Positions 1 through 8,322 of a stretch of DNA of 64,000 nucleotides are shown here, one piece after another. The first letter of the stretch is position 1. Each line of letters begins with the position of its first letter. The notes under the pieces were generated by a model. That model did not search any database, was not told the origin of the DNA, and worked only from the letters and a program-made list of their open reading frames with translations. The position numbers and the translations under genes were made by a program. This DNA is from Niabella drilacis (GTDB lineage: Bacteria > Bacteroidota > Bacteroidia > Chitinophagales > Chitinophagaceae), in contig NZ_FMZO01000004.1 in the NCBI RefSeq assembly GCF_900101395.1, positions 187,367 to 251,366 of the forward strand, given 5' to 3'.

Positions 1-49
1 CGCCTGCAAAACCACCACCAACGATCACTACTTTTTTAGATTGATCCAT
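1..49 (-). CDS. FAD/NAD(P)-dependent oxidoreductase, N-terminal fragment
   Basis: Only the first 16 codons are in the window, read leftwards from an ATG at 49. They encode MDQSKKVVIVGGGFAG, a beta strand followed by GGGFAG. This is the dinucleotide-binding GxGxxG/A turn that opens NADH dehydrogenase II-like and other FAD-dependent pyridine nucleotide oxidoreductases. The exact family cannot be told from so little. Type II NADH:quinone oxidoreductase would fit next to a menaquinone gene, but that is inference. The start codon is 73 bp from the end of the neighbouring mqnC on the same strand. Confidence 0.6.
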   Translation of the reverse strand, partial: MDQSKKVVIVGGGFAG

Positions 50-122
50 AGGAATTTGTTTTAATGAAGACCGGCGAGGTATTTAATCAGCGGACCGGGA
101 ACCTCACTGGTCTGCAAGTCGG

Positions 123-1247
123 TTAATAATCCACCACCTGCTCCACGATAGCCTCGGGAATCCTGCGCCATTCGTATTTCTGCGTGCGCAACTGCGGCTC
201 AAACCCGGCTTCTTGGATGGCCTCCTGTATGGATTTATAGGTGAACCGGTGGGGCGCCCCGGCGGCGCTTACCACGTTTTCTTCGATCATGATACTTCCA
301 AAATCATTGGCTCCGGCATGCAGACACACCTGGGCTGTAGGCTTTCCTACAGTAAGCCAGGATGCCTGTATGTTCTTAATATTGGGCAGCATGATGCGGC
401 TCAGTGCTACCATTTTGATGTATTCATCTGCAGTGGTTAGATTGTGTACGCCCCGTATGCGTGTGAGCAGGGTATCCACATCCTGGAAGGTCCAGGCAAT
501 AAAGGCCAGGAACCCATTGGTGCCTTCCGGCTTGCGGCTTTGTACCTCCCGTATTTTTACCAGGTGCTCAAAACGCTCTTCAATGGTTTCCACATGCCCA
601 AACATCATGGTGGCGGAAGTGGTAATGTCTAACTTGTGCGCCTCATGCATGATATCCAGCCATTCCTGTGCACCGCATTTGCCCTTGCTGATCAGGCGCC
701 GGACCCGGTCGATGAGTATTTCGGCCCCGGCCCCGGGCAGGGAATCCAAACCTGCTTCTTTTAATGCCTGCAGTACTTCCTTATGGGTGCTTTTCTCCAG
801 CTTGGTGATATGGGCTACCTCGGGAGGACCAAGGGCATGTAGGCGGATATCAGGGAATTCGGCCTTGATCTGCCGGAACGTATCTACATAAAATTGGAGT
901 CCCAGTTCCGGGTGATGCCCGCCCTGCAACAGCAATTGATCGCCACCATATTTGATCGTTTCCTCAATTTTTTTCCGGTAAGTGGACATATCGGTGATAT
1001 AGGCATCCGGATGCCCGGGAATGCGGAAAAAATTGCAGAACTTACAATTGGCGATACATACATTGGTGGTATTTACATTGCGGTCGATCTGCCAGGTCAC
1101 CTTTCCATGGGGTACCTGTTGTTTGCGCAGCTCATCTGCGATCAGCATCAGGTCGGAAAGGGGAGCATGATGATAAAGAAAAACACCTTCCTCCACACTT
1201 AAAAACTCAAACGCTGCTGCTTTCTTATAGAGATCCTGTAATTGCAT
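123..1247 (-). CDS. mqnC: Cyclic dehypoxanthine futalosine synthase (MqnC), radical SAM
   Basis: This radical SAM enzyme of the futalosine route to menaquinone cyclises dehypoxanthine futalosine. The CxxxCxxC iron-sulfur motif is C64-IAN-C68-KF-C71, after the IDRNVNTTNVC lead-in typical of MqnC. Later landmarks are LPGAGAEIL, TTSATMMFGHVET and GANDFGSIMIEENVVSAAG, which fit MqnC better than the sister enzyme MqnE. The length of 374 residues is normal. The ATG at 1247 has a TAnnTTTG box about 20 bp upstream. No other mqn genes are nearby, as is common when this pathway is scattered in Bacteroidota. The presence of mqnC implies menaquinone-based respiration. Confidence 0.93.
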   Translation of the reverse strand: MQLQDLYKKAAAFEFLSVEEGVFLYHHAPLSDLMLIADELRKQQVPHGKVTWQIDRNVNTTNVCIANCKFCNFFRIPGHPDAYITDMSTYRKKIEETIKYGGDQLLLQGGHHPELGLQFYVDTFRQIKAEFPDIRLHALGPPEVAHITKLEKSTHKEVLQALKEAGLDSLPGAGAEILIDRVRRLISKGKCGAQEWLDIMHEAHKLDITTSATMMFGHVETIEERFEHLVKIREVQSRKPEGTNGFLAFIAWTFQDVDTLLTRIRGVHNLTTADEYIKMVALSRIMLPNIKNIQASWLTVGKPTAQVCLHAGANDFGSIMIEENVVSAAGAPHRFTYKSIQEAIQEAGFEPQLRTQKYEWRRIPEAIVEQVVDY

Positions 1248-1266
1248 AGACTGTTGAAATAAAGTA

Positions 1267-1274
1267 CAAAAATA
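1267..1274 (-). promoter_or_regulatory. Predicted -7 element for mqnC
   Basis: On the minus strand this reads TATTTTTG, an exact match to the Bacteroidota -7 consensus TAnnTTTG. It lies 20 bp upstream of the mqnC ATG, giving a short leader. No convincing -33 TTG was found at the usual spacing. Confidence 0.5.
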
Positions 1275-1346
1275 CGATACTACCCGCTAATTTATGGTAT
1301 TGGTGAAGTTTGCTTCGGATCTTTGCCGTAAACTGTTTGTGGGGTA

Positions 1347-2336
1347 TTAATATTTTTTTCTTTTGTAATGTGTCGTTCTTTTATCGCCGGATTTTTCGAT
1401 TATCCCTTTATGTACGCCGTTTTTCAGGTCCCTGCTTGCGGTAGCTGTTGATAGTTCAGGATATTGTTTCATATAATCTTTGCGGGTAAACATTTGGGTG
1501 AAGCGTTCCAGGAACAGGCTTAACCGTTCTGTTTCATTGGGCTTTTTTGTAGTGTTTTCAAGAAGCTCGGCCAATGATTGATCAATGATATTTAACATGA
1601 ATTCTATAAATCTTGTTGATTTTCCTTCTTTATCTGAAAGGGAAAGTATGTGATAATAGTCACTTTGGTTTTTTGAGATGAGTGTTTCAAATGGCAGGAA
1701 CTCAAATAATGGATATTCATGCATCAGGATTGCCGTTTGCCACAATCTTCCCATTCTTCCATTTCCATCCATAAAGGGATGAATAAATTCCATTTCGTAG
1801 TGAAATACGCAGCTTTTTATCAGGGTTAGCTCCGTTTTATCTTTCAGGTACTCAAATAGCTCATTCATTAAAAACCGCACATGTTCATGAGGTGGAGCAA
1901 TATGTGCAACTTTTGAACCTTTAATGATCCCAACACTTTGTGTCCTGTATTTGCCCGGTTTTTGAATAAGCCCGTTCATTAAAAGCTTATGTGCCCTTAA
2001 AAAGTCTTTCTCCAGATGGCAATTGAAGCTTTTTAGTTCCTTGTAAACCTCTAAGGCATTTACGACTTCTTTAATGTCTTTTTCAGGTCCGGTAACTCTT
2101 TTATTTTCAATAATGGAGGTTATTTGTTTTTCCGAAAGCGTATTTCCTTCAATACTCAATGAAGAATGGATGGTTTTGATCCGGTTTTGTTTCCTTAGCT
2201 CCGGGTTTTGTCGCACCAAAAGTTTTGCGTTTACTTCTCCTATTTTCAGGGAAACGGCTCCGATGGATTTTAAAATTCCGGCGGTTATTTCGTAGGGCGG
2301 TTTCAATTTTTTGATACTATCATTTGATACTATCAA
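1347..2336 (-). CDS. Fic family protein with N-terminal inhibitory motif and C-terminal winged helix
   Basis: Fic-domain enzyme, presumably an AMP-transferase acting on protein hydroxyls. The active-site motif H186-PFMDGNGRMGR is complete (HPFx[D/E]GNGRxxR). The autoinhibitory motif S/TxxxE[G/N] is present as SLSIEG with Glu63, N-terminal to the Fic core, so this is a class II Fic protein. The C-terminal ~70 residues (TRKDYMKQYPELSTATASRDL...GIIEKSG) look like a winged helix. The listed start is a TTG at 2336, since no in-frame ATG exists. A predicted -7 box (TACTTTTG, 2341-2334) overlaps it, so the true start could be the TTG at 2306 (MKPPYEITAG), where the stop of a 6-codon ORF from an ATG at 2323 overlaps the TTG. 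The target is unknown. Two tandem palindromes sit on the promoter. Confidence 0.88.
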   Translation of the reverse strand: MIVSNDSIKKLKPPYEITAGILKSIGAVSLKIGEVNAKLLVRQNPELRKQNRIKTIHSSLSIEGNTLSEKQITSIIENKRVTGPEKDIKEVVNALEVYKELKSFNCHLEKDFLRAHKLLMNGLIQKPGKYRTQSVGIIKGSKVAHIAPPHEHVRFLMNELFEYLKDKTELTLIKSCVFHYEMEFIHPFMDGNGRMGRLWQTAILMHEYPLFEFLPFETLISKNQSDYYHILSLSDKEGKSTRFIEFMLNIIDQSLAELLENTTKKPNETERLSLFLERFTQMFTRKDYMKQYPELSTATASRDLKNGVHKGIIEKSGDKRTTHYKRKKY

Positions 2337-2337
2337 A
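2310..2337 (-). promoter_or_regulatory. Two tandem palindromic operators overlapping the Fic promoter/start
   Basis: Two copies of TTTGATACTATCA lie 13 bp apart (2310-2322 and 2323-2335). The second extends to TTTGATA-C-TATCAAA, a 7-bp inverted repeat around one central base. The copies cover the predicted minus-strand -7 box (TACTTTTG, 2341-2334) and the likely transcription start, which is where a repressor would bind. The Fic protein itself has a C-terminal winged helix, so autoregulation is the simplest inference. Confidence 0.5.
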
Positions 2338-2394
2338 AGTAGTAAAAATAATTTGTTTTTGCTGGCTCCGGAAGAAAGTGGCCAGAGACCCTGT

Positions 2395-2425
2395 TTGGTA
2401 AAAGCCCCTTTCTAAAGTATCTTTG
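2395..2425 (+). promoter_or_regulatory. Predicted promoter of the Fe-S assembly gene
   Basis: TTG at 2395-2397, a 20-bp spacer, then TATCTTTG at 2418-2425. This matches the Bacteroidota -33/-7 promoter closely. The start codon is about 80 bp downstream. Confidence 0.5.
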
Positions 2426-2506
2426 CAAAGAAATAGCAGAAGTAATGCCGGCGTTTAAACATTCAGACCGGATAATTGTTATTGTTACTTCTAAATAACA
2501 GGTAAA

Positions 2507-2872
2507 ATGACGGAGCACACTAAAAATACAATACCCGGTAACATTTACGTGAGCGAAAGCGCCAAAATGCGCATCCGCGAGATTCTGGCTGAAAAGCAGG
2601 CGGAAAACGATGCTGCGTATTTTTTGCGGGTAAGTGTAGTGAGCGGCGGTTGCTCCGGCCTGAGCTATAAGCTGGATTTTGACAATCAGCAAAAGCCAAT
2701 GGACCAGGTGTTTGAAGACAATGACGTAAAGGTGGTTACAGATATGAAAAGTTTGCTTTACCTGCTGGATACCACGCTCGAATTTTCTGACGGACTGAAC
2801 GGAAAAGGGTTTTATTTCAATAATCCCAATGCGTCCCGGACCTGCGCCTGTGGGGAAAGTTTTGCCGTTTAG
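2507..2872 (+). CDS. HesB/IscA/ErpA-family iron-sulfur cluster assembly protein
   Basis: A-type Fe-S carrier that receives a nascent cluster from a scaffold and passes it to apoproteins. The three conserved cysteines are visible: one in VSGGCSGLSYKL and two in the C-terminal TCACGESF. The length of 121 residues is slightly longer than IscA (~107), with an N-terminal lead MTEHTKNTIPGNIYVSE. Which subtype it is (IscA, SufA or ErpA) cannot be decided from sequence alone. A clear TTG-N20-TATCTTTG promoter precedes it. terC follows after 33 bp on the same strand and may share the transcript. Confidence 0.92.
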   Translation: MTEHTKNTIPGNIYVSESAKMRIREILAEKQAENDAAYFLRVSVVSGGCSGLSYKLDFDNQQKPMDQVFEDNDVKVVTDMKSLLYLLDTTLEFSDGLNGKGFYFNNPNASRTCACGESFAV

Positions 2873-2905
2873 ATCAACTACCATTTTAAAATACATATTA
2901 AATAA

Positions 2906-3877
2906 ATGACACAAGAACAGATCACGTACCTGGTTTTCGGGATAGTCATCGTATTGGCTCTGACCTTTGACCTGGGGCTGCTGAGTAAAAAAAATAAGGT
3001 AGTTACGATCAAACAGGCACTGTTCCAGACCATCTTCTGGGTAGGCCTGTCTATGTGTTTTTTTGGATTTGTCTGGTTTGAAGATGGCAAAACCCTTGCC
3101 CTGGAATACATCAGTGCCTACCTGATGGAATGGAGCCTGAGTGTGGATAATATCTTTGTGTTCATCCTTATTTTTTCATCCTTTGCCGTTAAGGAGAAAC
3201 ATTTTGGCCGGGTATTATTACTCGGGATCCTGATGGCCATTGTATTCCGTATCATATTTATTACGGTGGGCGTGGCGTTGGTAGAACGGTTTCACTTCGT
3301 GCTCTATATTTTTGGTGCATTCCTGCTTTATACGGGTATCAAAATGTTCTCATCCGGTGAGGGTGAGGAAAAAGATCCCCATGATTATGCCATTTACAAA
3401 TGGATCAAAAAAGTGCTCCCCCTGGTGCCGCATGATGGGGGTGGCAAGTTTTCTATAATGGAGAACGGAAAAAAGAAATACACCATGCTTTTCGTAGTGG
3501 TGCTGATGCTGGCAGCCATCGACCTGGTATTTGCCCTGGATTCTATCCCGGCGGTGATGGGTATTTCCCGGCATCCGATGATCATTTATACCTCCAATAT
3601 TTTTGCAGTGCTGGGATTGCGTTCCCTGTTCTTCCTGTTAAGAGGCGCCGTCAATAAATTTGATTACCTGCAGCAGGGGATCGCCATTGTACTGGTATTT
3701 ATTGGGGTAAAAATGCTTTGTGAGCATTGGATCAGCCAATGGTTTACCAAGCAGCAGCAGGTAGGGATCTCGCTGGGCGTTATTGTTCTGTGCATTGTAG
3801 GCAGCATCCTTTTTTCGATCTACAAAAAGAAAAAAGGAGTTCCGGATGAGGTAGAAGATGGCAGTATAAATTTATAA
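2906..3877 (+). CDS. TerC/Alx family integral membrane protein
   Basis: TerC-family inner-membrane protein of 323 residues with about nine hydrophobic segments. Family signatures are visible: MEWSLSVDNIFVFILIFSSFAV, with the conserved acidic DN pair, and the later VVLMLAAIDLVFALDSIPAVMGIS with its intramembrane aspartates. Relatives are implicated in manganese export and in tellurite or alkaline-pH phenotypes. The substrate here is inferred, not shown. The C-terminus is a short charged tail. The stop codon overlaps the ATG of murF-alr in TAATG, so the two are translationally coupled, although their functions are not obviously linked. Confidence 0.92.
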   Translation: MTQEQITYLVFGIVIVLALTFDLGLLSKKNKVVTIKQALFQTIFWVGLSMCFFGFVWFEDGKTLALEYISAYLMEWSLSVDNIFVFILIFSSFAVKEKHFGRVLLLGILMAIVFRIIFITVGVALVERFHFVLYIFGAFLLYTGIKMFSSGEGEEKDPHDYAIYKWIKKVLPLVPHDGGGKFSIMENGKKKYTMLFVVVLMLAAIDLVFALDSIPAVMGISRHPMIIYTSNIFAVLGLRSLFFLLRGAVNKFDYLQQGIAIVLVFIGVKMLCEHWISQWFTKQQQVGISLGVIVLCIVGSILFSIYKKKKGVPDEVEDGSINL

Positions 3878-6354
3878 TGGTGGCTGGCCAACAATATGCG
3901 ATAAATGAAATGGCCGGATTACTGGGGCTGCAAACTCCGGCCGGGGCTGCTGCCGGTATAATAGATACCCTGCTTACCGACAGCCGGAAACTGGTATCTC
4001 CTGCCACCTCTCTATTCTTTGCGCTGGAGGGCCCGCAGCGGAACGGGCATCTTTTTATTGCGGAGCTGTACAAAAAAGGCGTCCGTCATTTTGTGGTGGC
4101 GCAGCCGGTGGATGAAGCAGCCTATCCGGAGGCAGTATTCCTGCACGTAAATGATCCGTTAAAGGCCCTGCAACAGGTAGCTGCTGCTCATCGCAACCAT
4201 TATGCCATGGATGTGATCGGTATTACCGGTAGCAATGGGAAGACCGTGGTAAAAGAATGGCTGTACCAGTTGCTGCAGCCCTATAAGAATATTGTAAGAA
4301 GTCCCAAAAGTTTTAACTCCCAACTGGGCGTGCCGCTGAGCGTGTGGCAAATGAGTGCCGAAAATAACCTGGCTATTTTTGAAGCCGGTATCAGCCGGCC
4401 GGGTGAGATGGAAAAACTGGAAGCGATCATTGCCCCCACCATTGGGATATTGACCAATATTGGCCCGGCACATAGCGAGGGCTTTACCGATGATGCAGAA
4501 AAGCTGGCAGAAAAACTAAAGCTGTTCAAACAAGCGAAGGTCATTATTGCCAATGGCGATCATCCGCTGATCGGTGAAGGTATTAAACCCTATCCTGCGG
4601 TTTTTTTCTCCTGGGGCAAACAGGCGCACAACGCAGTGCAGGTGCTGGATATCCTGGTAAAAGAAGAGGAAACGGTGATCCGGGTAAAGCAAAGGGAGGG
4701 TGATCCCATTGAATTAATCATACCGTTCACCGATCAGGCATCCATCGAAAATGCGCTTACCTGTACCACGGTACTGCTTTGGCTGGGCATTGCCCCGGCA
4801 TCCATCATCAGCGGTATGAAAGGGTTGCAGCCGGTGAATATGCGCATGGAATTTAAACAGGGGATCAACAATTGCATTGTTATCAACGATAGTTACAGCG
4901 CTGATCTGAACTCGCTGACAGTGGCCCTGGAGTTCCTGCAGCAACAGGCCCGTGGCAAACGGAAAACGGTGATCCTATCCGATATCCCCGAAAATAAAGG
5001 AGACGCACTGCAGTTGTATCATACCATCCGGGAGTTGTTGCAACGCTATGGGGTGAACCGCCTGATCGGCATCGGGGAAAAAATGCAGGCGCAGGCGGAT
5101 TTGTTTACCGCTGTTCCGGAATGCTCCTTTTATGTATCTACGGATGCATTTTTAGAGCAGTTTCACAGCACGCAGTACCTGGATGAATACATCCTGGTAA
5201 AAGGCGCCCGTAAATTTGGCTTTGAGCGTATTGTAAACCAGCTGGAACAAAAAGTGCATGAAACGGTGCTGGAGATCAACCTGGATGCCGTGGCGCAGAA
5301 CCTGAAAACGATCCAGCAGCAACTGAAACCGGGCGTAAAGGTGATGGCCATGGTAAAAGCCTTTGGCTATGGAAGCGGCGCTGCGGAAATCGCCAATGTA
5401 GTGCAGTTTCACAAAGCCGATTACCTGGGCGTGGCCTATGCCGACGAGGGAGTGGAACTCCGGAAAGCGGGGATCTCCATCCCGGTTATGGTGCTCAATA
5501 CGGAGGCCAATGCCTTTGATGCGCTTACAGATTATAACCTGGAGCCGGATCTTTTCAGTTTTGAATTATTACAGGCTTTTGAACAGCATGTAAAAAATGC
5601 CGGGTTAAAGCATTATCCCGTGCATATAGAAGTGGAAACCGGTATGAACCGCACCGGCTTTGCGGTAAGCGATATGGCCGCCCTGGCGGGGCATTTGAAA
5701 GACAATGAATGGATACGGGTGCAATCCGTTTTTTCGCACCTGGCCGCCAGTGAGGATCAGGTGGAAGATTCGTTCACCTTGCATCAATACGAACTCCTGA
5801 TGGAAGCGGTAGGCGTGCTGGAAAGCATGACCGGCTACCCGTTTTTGAAACATATTGCCAACACTTCTGCTATCTTACGCTTTCCCCAATTGCAGCTGGA
5901 TATGGTGCGGCTGGGCATTGGCCTTTATGGCATCTCCGGCAAGGAGCGGGTGCCGCTGCAAACCGTGGCCACATTAAAAACCACCATCTCCCAGATAAAG
6001 AAGATCAAAAAAGGTGAAACGGTCAGTTATAACCGCAGGGGCGTTGCCAAAGAAGATTCGGTGATCGCTACCCTGCGGATCGGCTATGCCGATGGCTACT
6101 CGCGGCGGCTGGGCAATGGTGTGGGCAAGGTTTGGGTAAACGGGCAATTGGCCCCGGTGATCGGCACCGTTTGCATGGATATGACCATGATCGACATTAC
6201 GCATATCCCGGGCGTGAAGGAAGGCGATGATGTCATCATTTTTGGAGCGCCCGTTCCGGTGCAGCAACTGGCCGAATGGATCGGCACCATTCCCTATGAG
6301 ATCATGACCGGCATTTCGCAACGCGTAAAGCGGGTTTATTACGGGGAGGGATAA
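3877..6354 (+). CDS. murF-alr: Bifunctional UDP-MurNAc-tripeptide:D-Ala-D-Ala ligase / alanine racemase (MurF-Alr fusion)
   Basis: One 825-residue cytoplasmic polypeptide carries two peptidoglycan enzymes. Residues ~1-455 are MurF, which adds D-Ala-D-Ala to UDP-MurNAc-tripeptide; its ATP loop GSNGKT is at 118-123. Residues ~460-825 are PLP-dependent alanine racemase, which makes the D-Ala that feeds that substrate. The PLP lysine is K494 in MVKAFGYGSG, and the catalytic tyrosine is Y737 in RIGYADGYSRR. The fusion is a known Bacteroidota arrangement. No frameshift or damaged active site is seen. The start overlaps the terC stop (TAATG). It replaces separate murF and alr genes, though a second alr elsewhere cannot be excluded. 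Confidence 0.96.
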   Translation: MVAGQQYAINEMAGLLGLQTPAGAAAGIIDTLLTDSRKLVSPATSLFFALEGPQRNGHLFIAELYKKGVRHFVVAQPVDEAAYPEAVFLHVNDPLKALQQVAAAHRNHYAMDVIGITGSNGKTVVKEWLYQLLQPYKNIVRSPKSFNSQLGVPLSVWQMSAENNLAIFEAGISRPGEMEKLEAIIAPTIGILTNIGPAHSEGFTDDAEKLAEKLKLFKQAKVIIANGDHPLIGEGIKPYPAVFFSWGKQAHNAVQVLDILVKEEETVIRVKQREGDPIELIIPFTDQASIENALTCTTVLLWLGIAPASIISGMKGLQPVNMRMEFKQGINNCIVINDSYSADLNSLTVALEFLQQQARGKRKTVILSDIPENKGDALQLYHTIRELLQRYGVNRLIGIGEKMQAQADLFTAVPECSFYVSTDAFLEQFHSTQYLDEYILVKGARKFGFERIVNQLEQKVHETVLEINLDAVAQNLKTIQQQLKPGVKVMAMVKAFGYGSGAAEIANVVQFHKADYLGVAYADEGVELRKAGISIPVMVLNTEANAFDALTDYNLEPDLFSFELLQAFEQHVKNAGLKHYPVHIEVETGMNRTGFAVSDMAALAGHLKDNEWIRVQSVFSHLAASEDQVEDSFTLHQYELLMEAVGVLESMTGYPFLKHIANTSAILRFPQLQLDMVRLGIGLYGISGKERVPLQTVATLKTTISQIKKIKKGETVSYNRRGVAKEDSVIATLRIGYADGYSRRLGNGVGKVWVNGQLAPVIGTVCMDMTMIDITHIPGVKEGDDVIIFGAPVPVQQLAEWIGTIPYEIMTGISQRVKRVYYGEG

Positions 6355-6402
6355 TGATGGTTAAGTTTTTTTGACCCGGCTGCGGTACGGGTGGCAGCGG
6401 TC

Positions 6403-6605
6403 CCCGCTAAAAGCGGGATCGCACTCTTGTGCAGCAGTGCACTTTTCATCGTTAAGGGGACGGGTGGGGCTTGTGGGACAGGGCCTTTATAGCGATTTTT
6501 AGAATGCCGGCAGTTGACGCTTATCGCCTCGGTCGCCCCGTCCCCAAACAGCAACCAGCCGCCCTGTATTGAGGCGCTGAAGTGAGTGATCCCGCTTTTT
6601 GCGGG
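6403..6605. repeat. Palindromic non-coding element (about 0.2 kb)
   Basis: The 478-bp gap between murF-alr and the PAP2 gene holds a nested inverted structure. The outer ends are CCCGC-TAAAA-GCGGG (6403-6417) and CCCGC-TTTTT-GCGGG (6591-6605). Their flanks also mirror each other (GCGGGATC..ACTC on opposite strands). Inside, GGGGACGGG (6456-6464) pairs exactly with CCCGTCCCC (6537-6545). Open frames across it (for example 6339-6647 minus) have no recognisable protein character. It resembles a MITE-like or structured-RNA interspersed repeat. The rest of the gap shows nothing further. Confidence 0.45.
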
Positions 6606-6832
6606 ACAGGCTCCAGACCGCCGCCATAAGCACCACCGCCGGCACAATAAGATTAAGGCGATAGCCTACGCCGCTGCCAAAACCCCGCATCATCTCTTGA
6701 TCATTTTCCCTATTTTCGTAATGGTCTTAAAACAAAGGCCGGAACTTAAACGTCAATTGCCCGGAGGATGCGTGTTGCCGGAACGAAGATTGAATGGTAA
6801 AACACCCCTGCTCCTGCTTTAAAACCGTGTGA

Positions 6833-8224
6833 ATGAACTTGTTTGGGAAACAGACTGTTGTTTTCATATACTGTTTTTGCTGTGCTGTTGCTGCCAGGGC
6901 GCAGCAGGAAATGCTGTTGCCGGATCAACCGGCAATTAAGAAAACTGTTTTTCGTACAGACAGTTCTTTCCGGGTTGGCGAACGGAAACCGTTTTTTGAA
7001 AAGCAGGGTGTGGAGATCGGCTTTGCACCGGCATTATTTTTAGCGGCATCTGCCGTTACCTGGGGCGAAAAGAAAAGCATACGCGAAGTGCGCAACCGTT
7101 ACCTGCCGGGGTTTAAACATACCTTCGATAACTATGCCCAATACCTGCCGGCGGCCACTACTTTTGGTTTAAAGTTTGCCGGGGTAAAAGGAAGAAATAA
7201 GCTGCTGCGCAGCGCCTTTTCTTATGGGGCCAGCGTGGCCATTATGGGCATACTGGTCAATGGTATCAAATATACCGCTAAAGTGGAGCGCCCGGATGGA
7301 ACCTCTAAAAACTCCTTTCCGTCCGGCCATACGGCTATGGCCTTTACCAATGCTACGTTTATGCATAAGGAATACGGTCTGGTAAACCCTTCTTACAGCA
7401 TTGCGGGTTATGGTACGGCTACTTTTACGGGTATTGCCCGGGGTATGAACAACCGCCACTGGTTCCCGGATATTCTTGCGGGGGCGGGTATTGGTATTTT
7501 ATCTACCCAACTGGGGTATTTTTTTATAGACCGGATCTATAAAAATAAGGGTGATAACCTGAACAGCCTGGCGTATAAACATACCAGTCCCAATCCTTCC
7601 TTCCTGGCCATTAAATGGGGCTATGCCAACGCCATGCATAACCTGGCCAAGAACCTGGAGATCAATGCATCTTCCAAGCTGGGCTTTGAGGCCGGACTGG
7701 AAGGAGCTTATTTTTTTAACCGTAACTGGGGCATTGGCGGCGATCTGTCGTTCACCAGCTTCCCCATCACCGCTTCGGAGATCTATACTCCCAATGCGGA
7801 GGACCATAATGTGAAGTTTGAAACCCAGTCGATCGGTACGGCCAATATAGCCGCCGGTCCGTATTATGCCCTGCATCTTGCTGACCGCTGGCAGCTAATG
7901 CTGAAGGCGCATGGAGGATATTCCATCGGGTCCAGGGGAACCATATCTGTAAAAACGGCCGGTTCCAGTGGCGGAACGGAGGAAATTGCGGCCTATAAGC
8001 CCGCTAATACATTCCGTGTTGGCACAGGGGGGGCGCTTACCTATAAACTCAACAGCCGCCTGGGCGTTACAGGCTATGCAGATTATCATTATACCAACCC
8101 CGTCTTCAAATATACATTTAATGAAAAAATTGTTGCCATAGAGCCGGATTTCAGTAACCGTGTACGGATGCGCAATCATATGGATTATGTGGTGCTGGGC
8201 CTCCGGCTGACGGCCTATTTTTAG
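6833..8224 (+). CDS. PAP2-family phosphatase with C-terminal outer-membrane-type beta-barrel
   Basis: A signal peptide (to about AVAARAQQ) is followed by a type-2 phosphatidic acid phosphatase domain. The three catalytic motifs are complete: K146-x6-R153-P154, P163-SGH166, and R203-x5-H209-xxx-D213. PAP2 enzymes remove phosphate from lipid phosphates such as undecaprenyl-PP or phosphatidic acid. From ~270 to the C-terminus the sequence changes to alternating amphipathic strands (LEAGLEGAYFFNRNWGIGGD..., YGVLGLRL-type repeats) and ends in Phe, as do outer-membrane barrels. The enzyme domain therefore probably lies in the periplasm, tethered to an outer-membrane barrel. The substrate is unknown. 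The start is the ATG at 6833 with a good signal sequence. Confidence 0.85.
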   Translation: MNLFGKQTVVFIYCFCCAVAARAQQEMLLPDQPAIKKTVFRTDSSFRVGERKPFFEKQGVEIGFAPALFLAASAVTWGEKKSIREVRNRYLPGFKHTFDNYAQYLPAATTFGLKFAGVKGRNKLLRSAFSYGASVAIMGILVNGIKYTAKVERPDGTSKNSFPSGHTAMAFTNATFMHKEYGLVNPSYSIAGYGTATFTGIARGMNNRHWFPDILAGAGIGILSTQLGYFFIDRIYKNKGDNLNSLAYKHTSPNPSFLAIKWGYANAMHNLAKNLEINASSKLGFEAGLEGAYFFNRNWGIGGDLSFTSFPITASEIYTPNAEDHNVKFETQSIGTANIAAGPYYALHLADRWQLMLKAHGGYSIGSRGTISVKTAGSSGGTEEIAAYKPANTFRVGTGGALTYKLNSRLGVTGYADYHYTNPVFKYTFNEKIVAIEPDFSNRVRMRNHMDYVVLGLRLTAYF

Positions 8225-8307
8225 CAGGGAAACCCGTTGATCTTCAGATTGGTACCAATCCGCAAAGCAGCGGCCCGTCAATCAACAGCAGGAAACCTAA
8301 AGTCTCG

Positions 8308-8315
8308 TATATTTG
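8308..8315 (+). promoter_or_regulatory. Predicted -7 element for lspA, near-leaderless
   Basis: TATATTTG matches TAnnTTTG exactly and ends 7 bp before the lspA ATG at 8323. Transcription would start at or within a few bases of the start codon. Confidence 0.5.
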
Positions 8316-8322
8316 CTTCCGC

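Noticed and set aside
2333-2914. Minus-strand frame opposite the Fe-S assembly gene
   Set aside because: It overlaps the well-supported IscA/ErpA-type gene and its promoter and has no homologous features.
6339-6647. Minus-strand frame across the 6.4-kb gap
   Set aside because: It lies within the palindromic repeat, and its composition (Arg/Ala/Pro-rich, no start signal) does not look like a protein.
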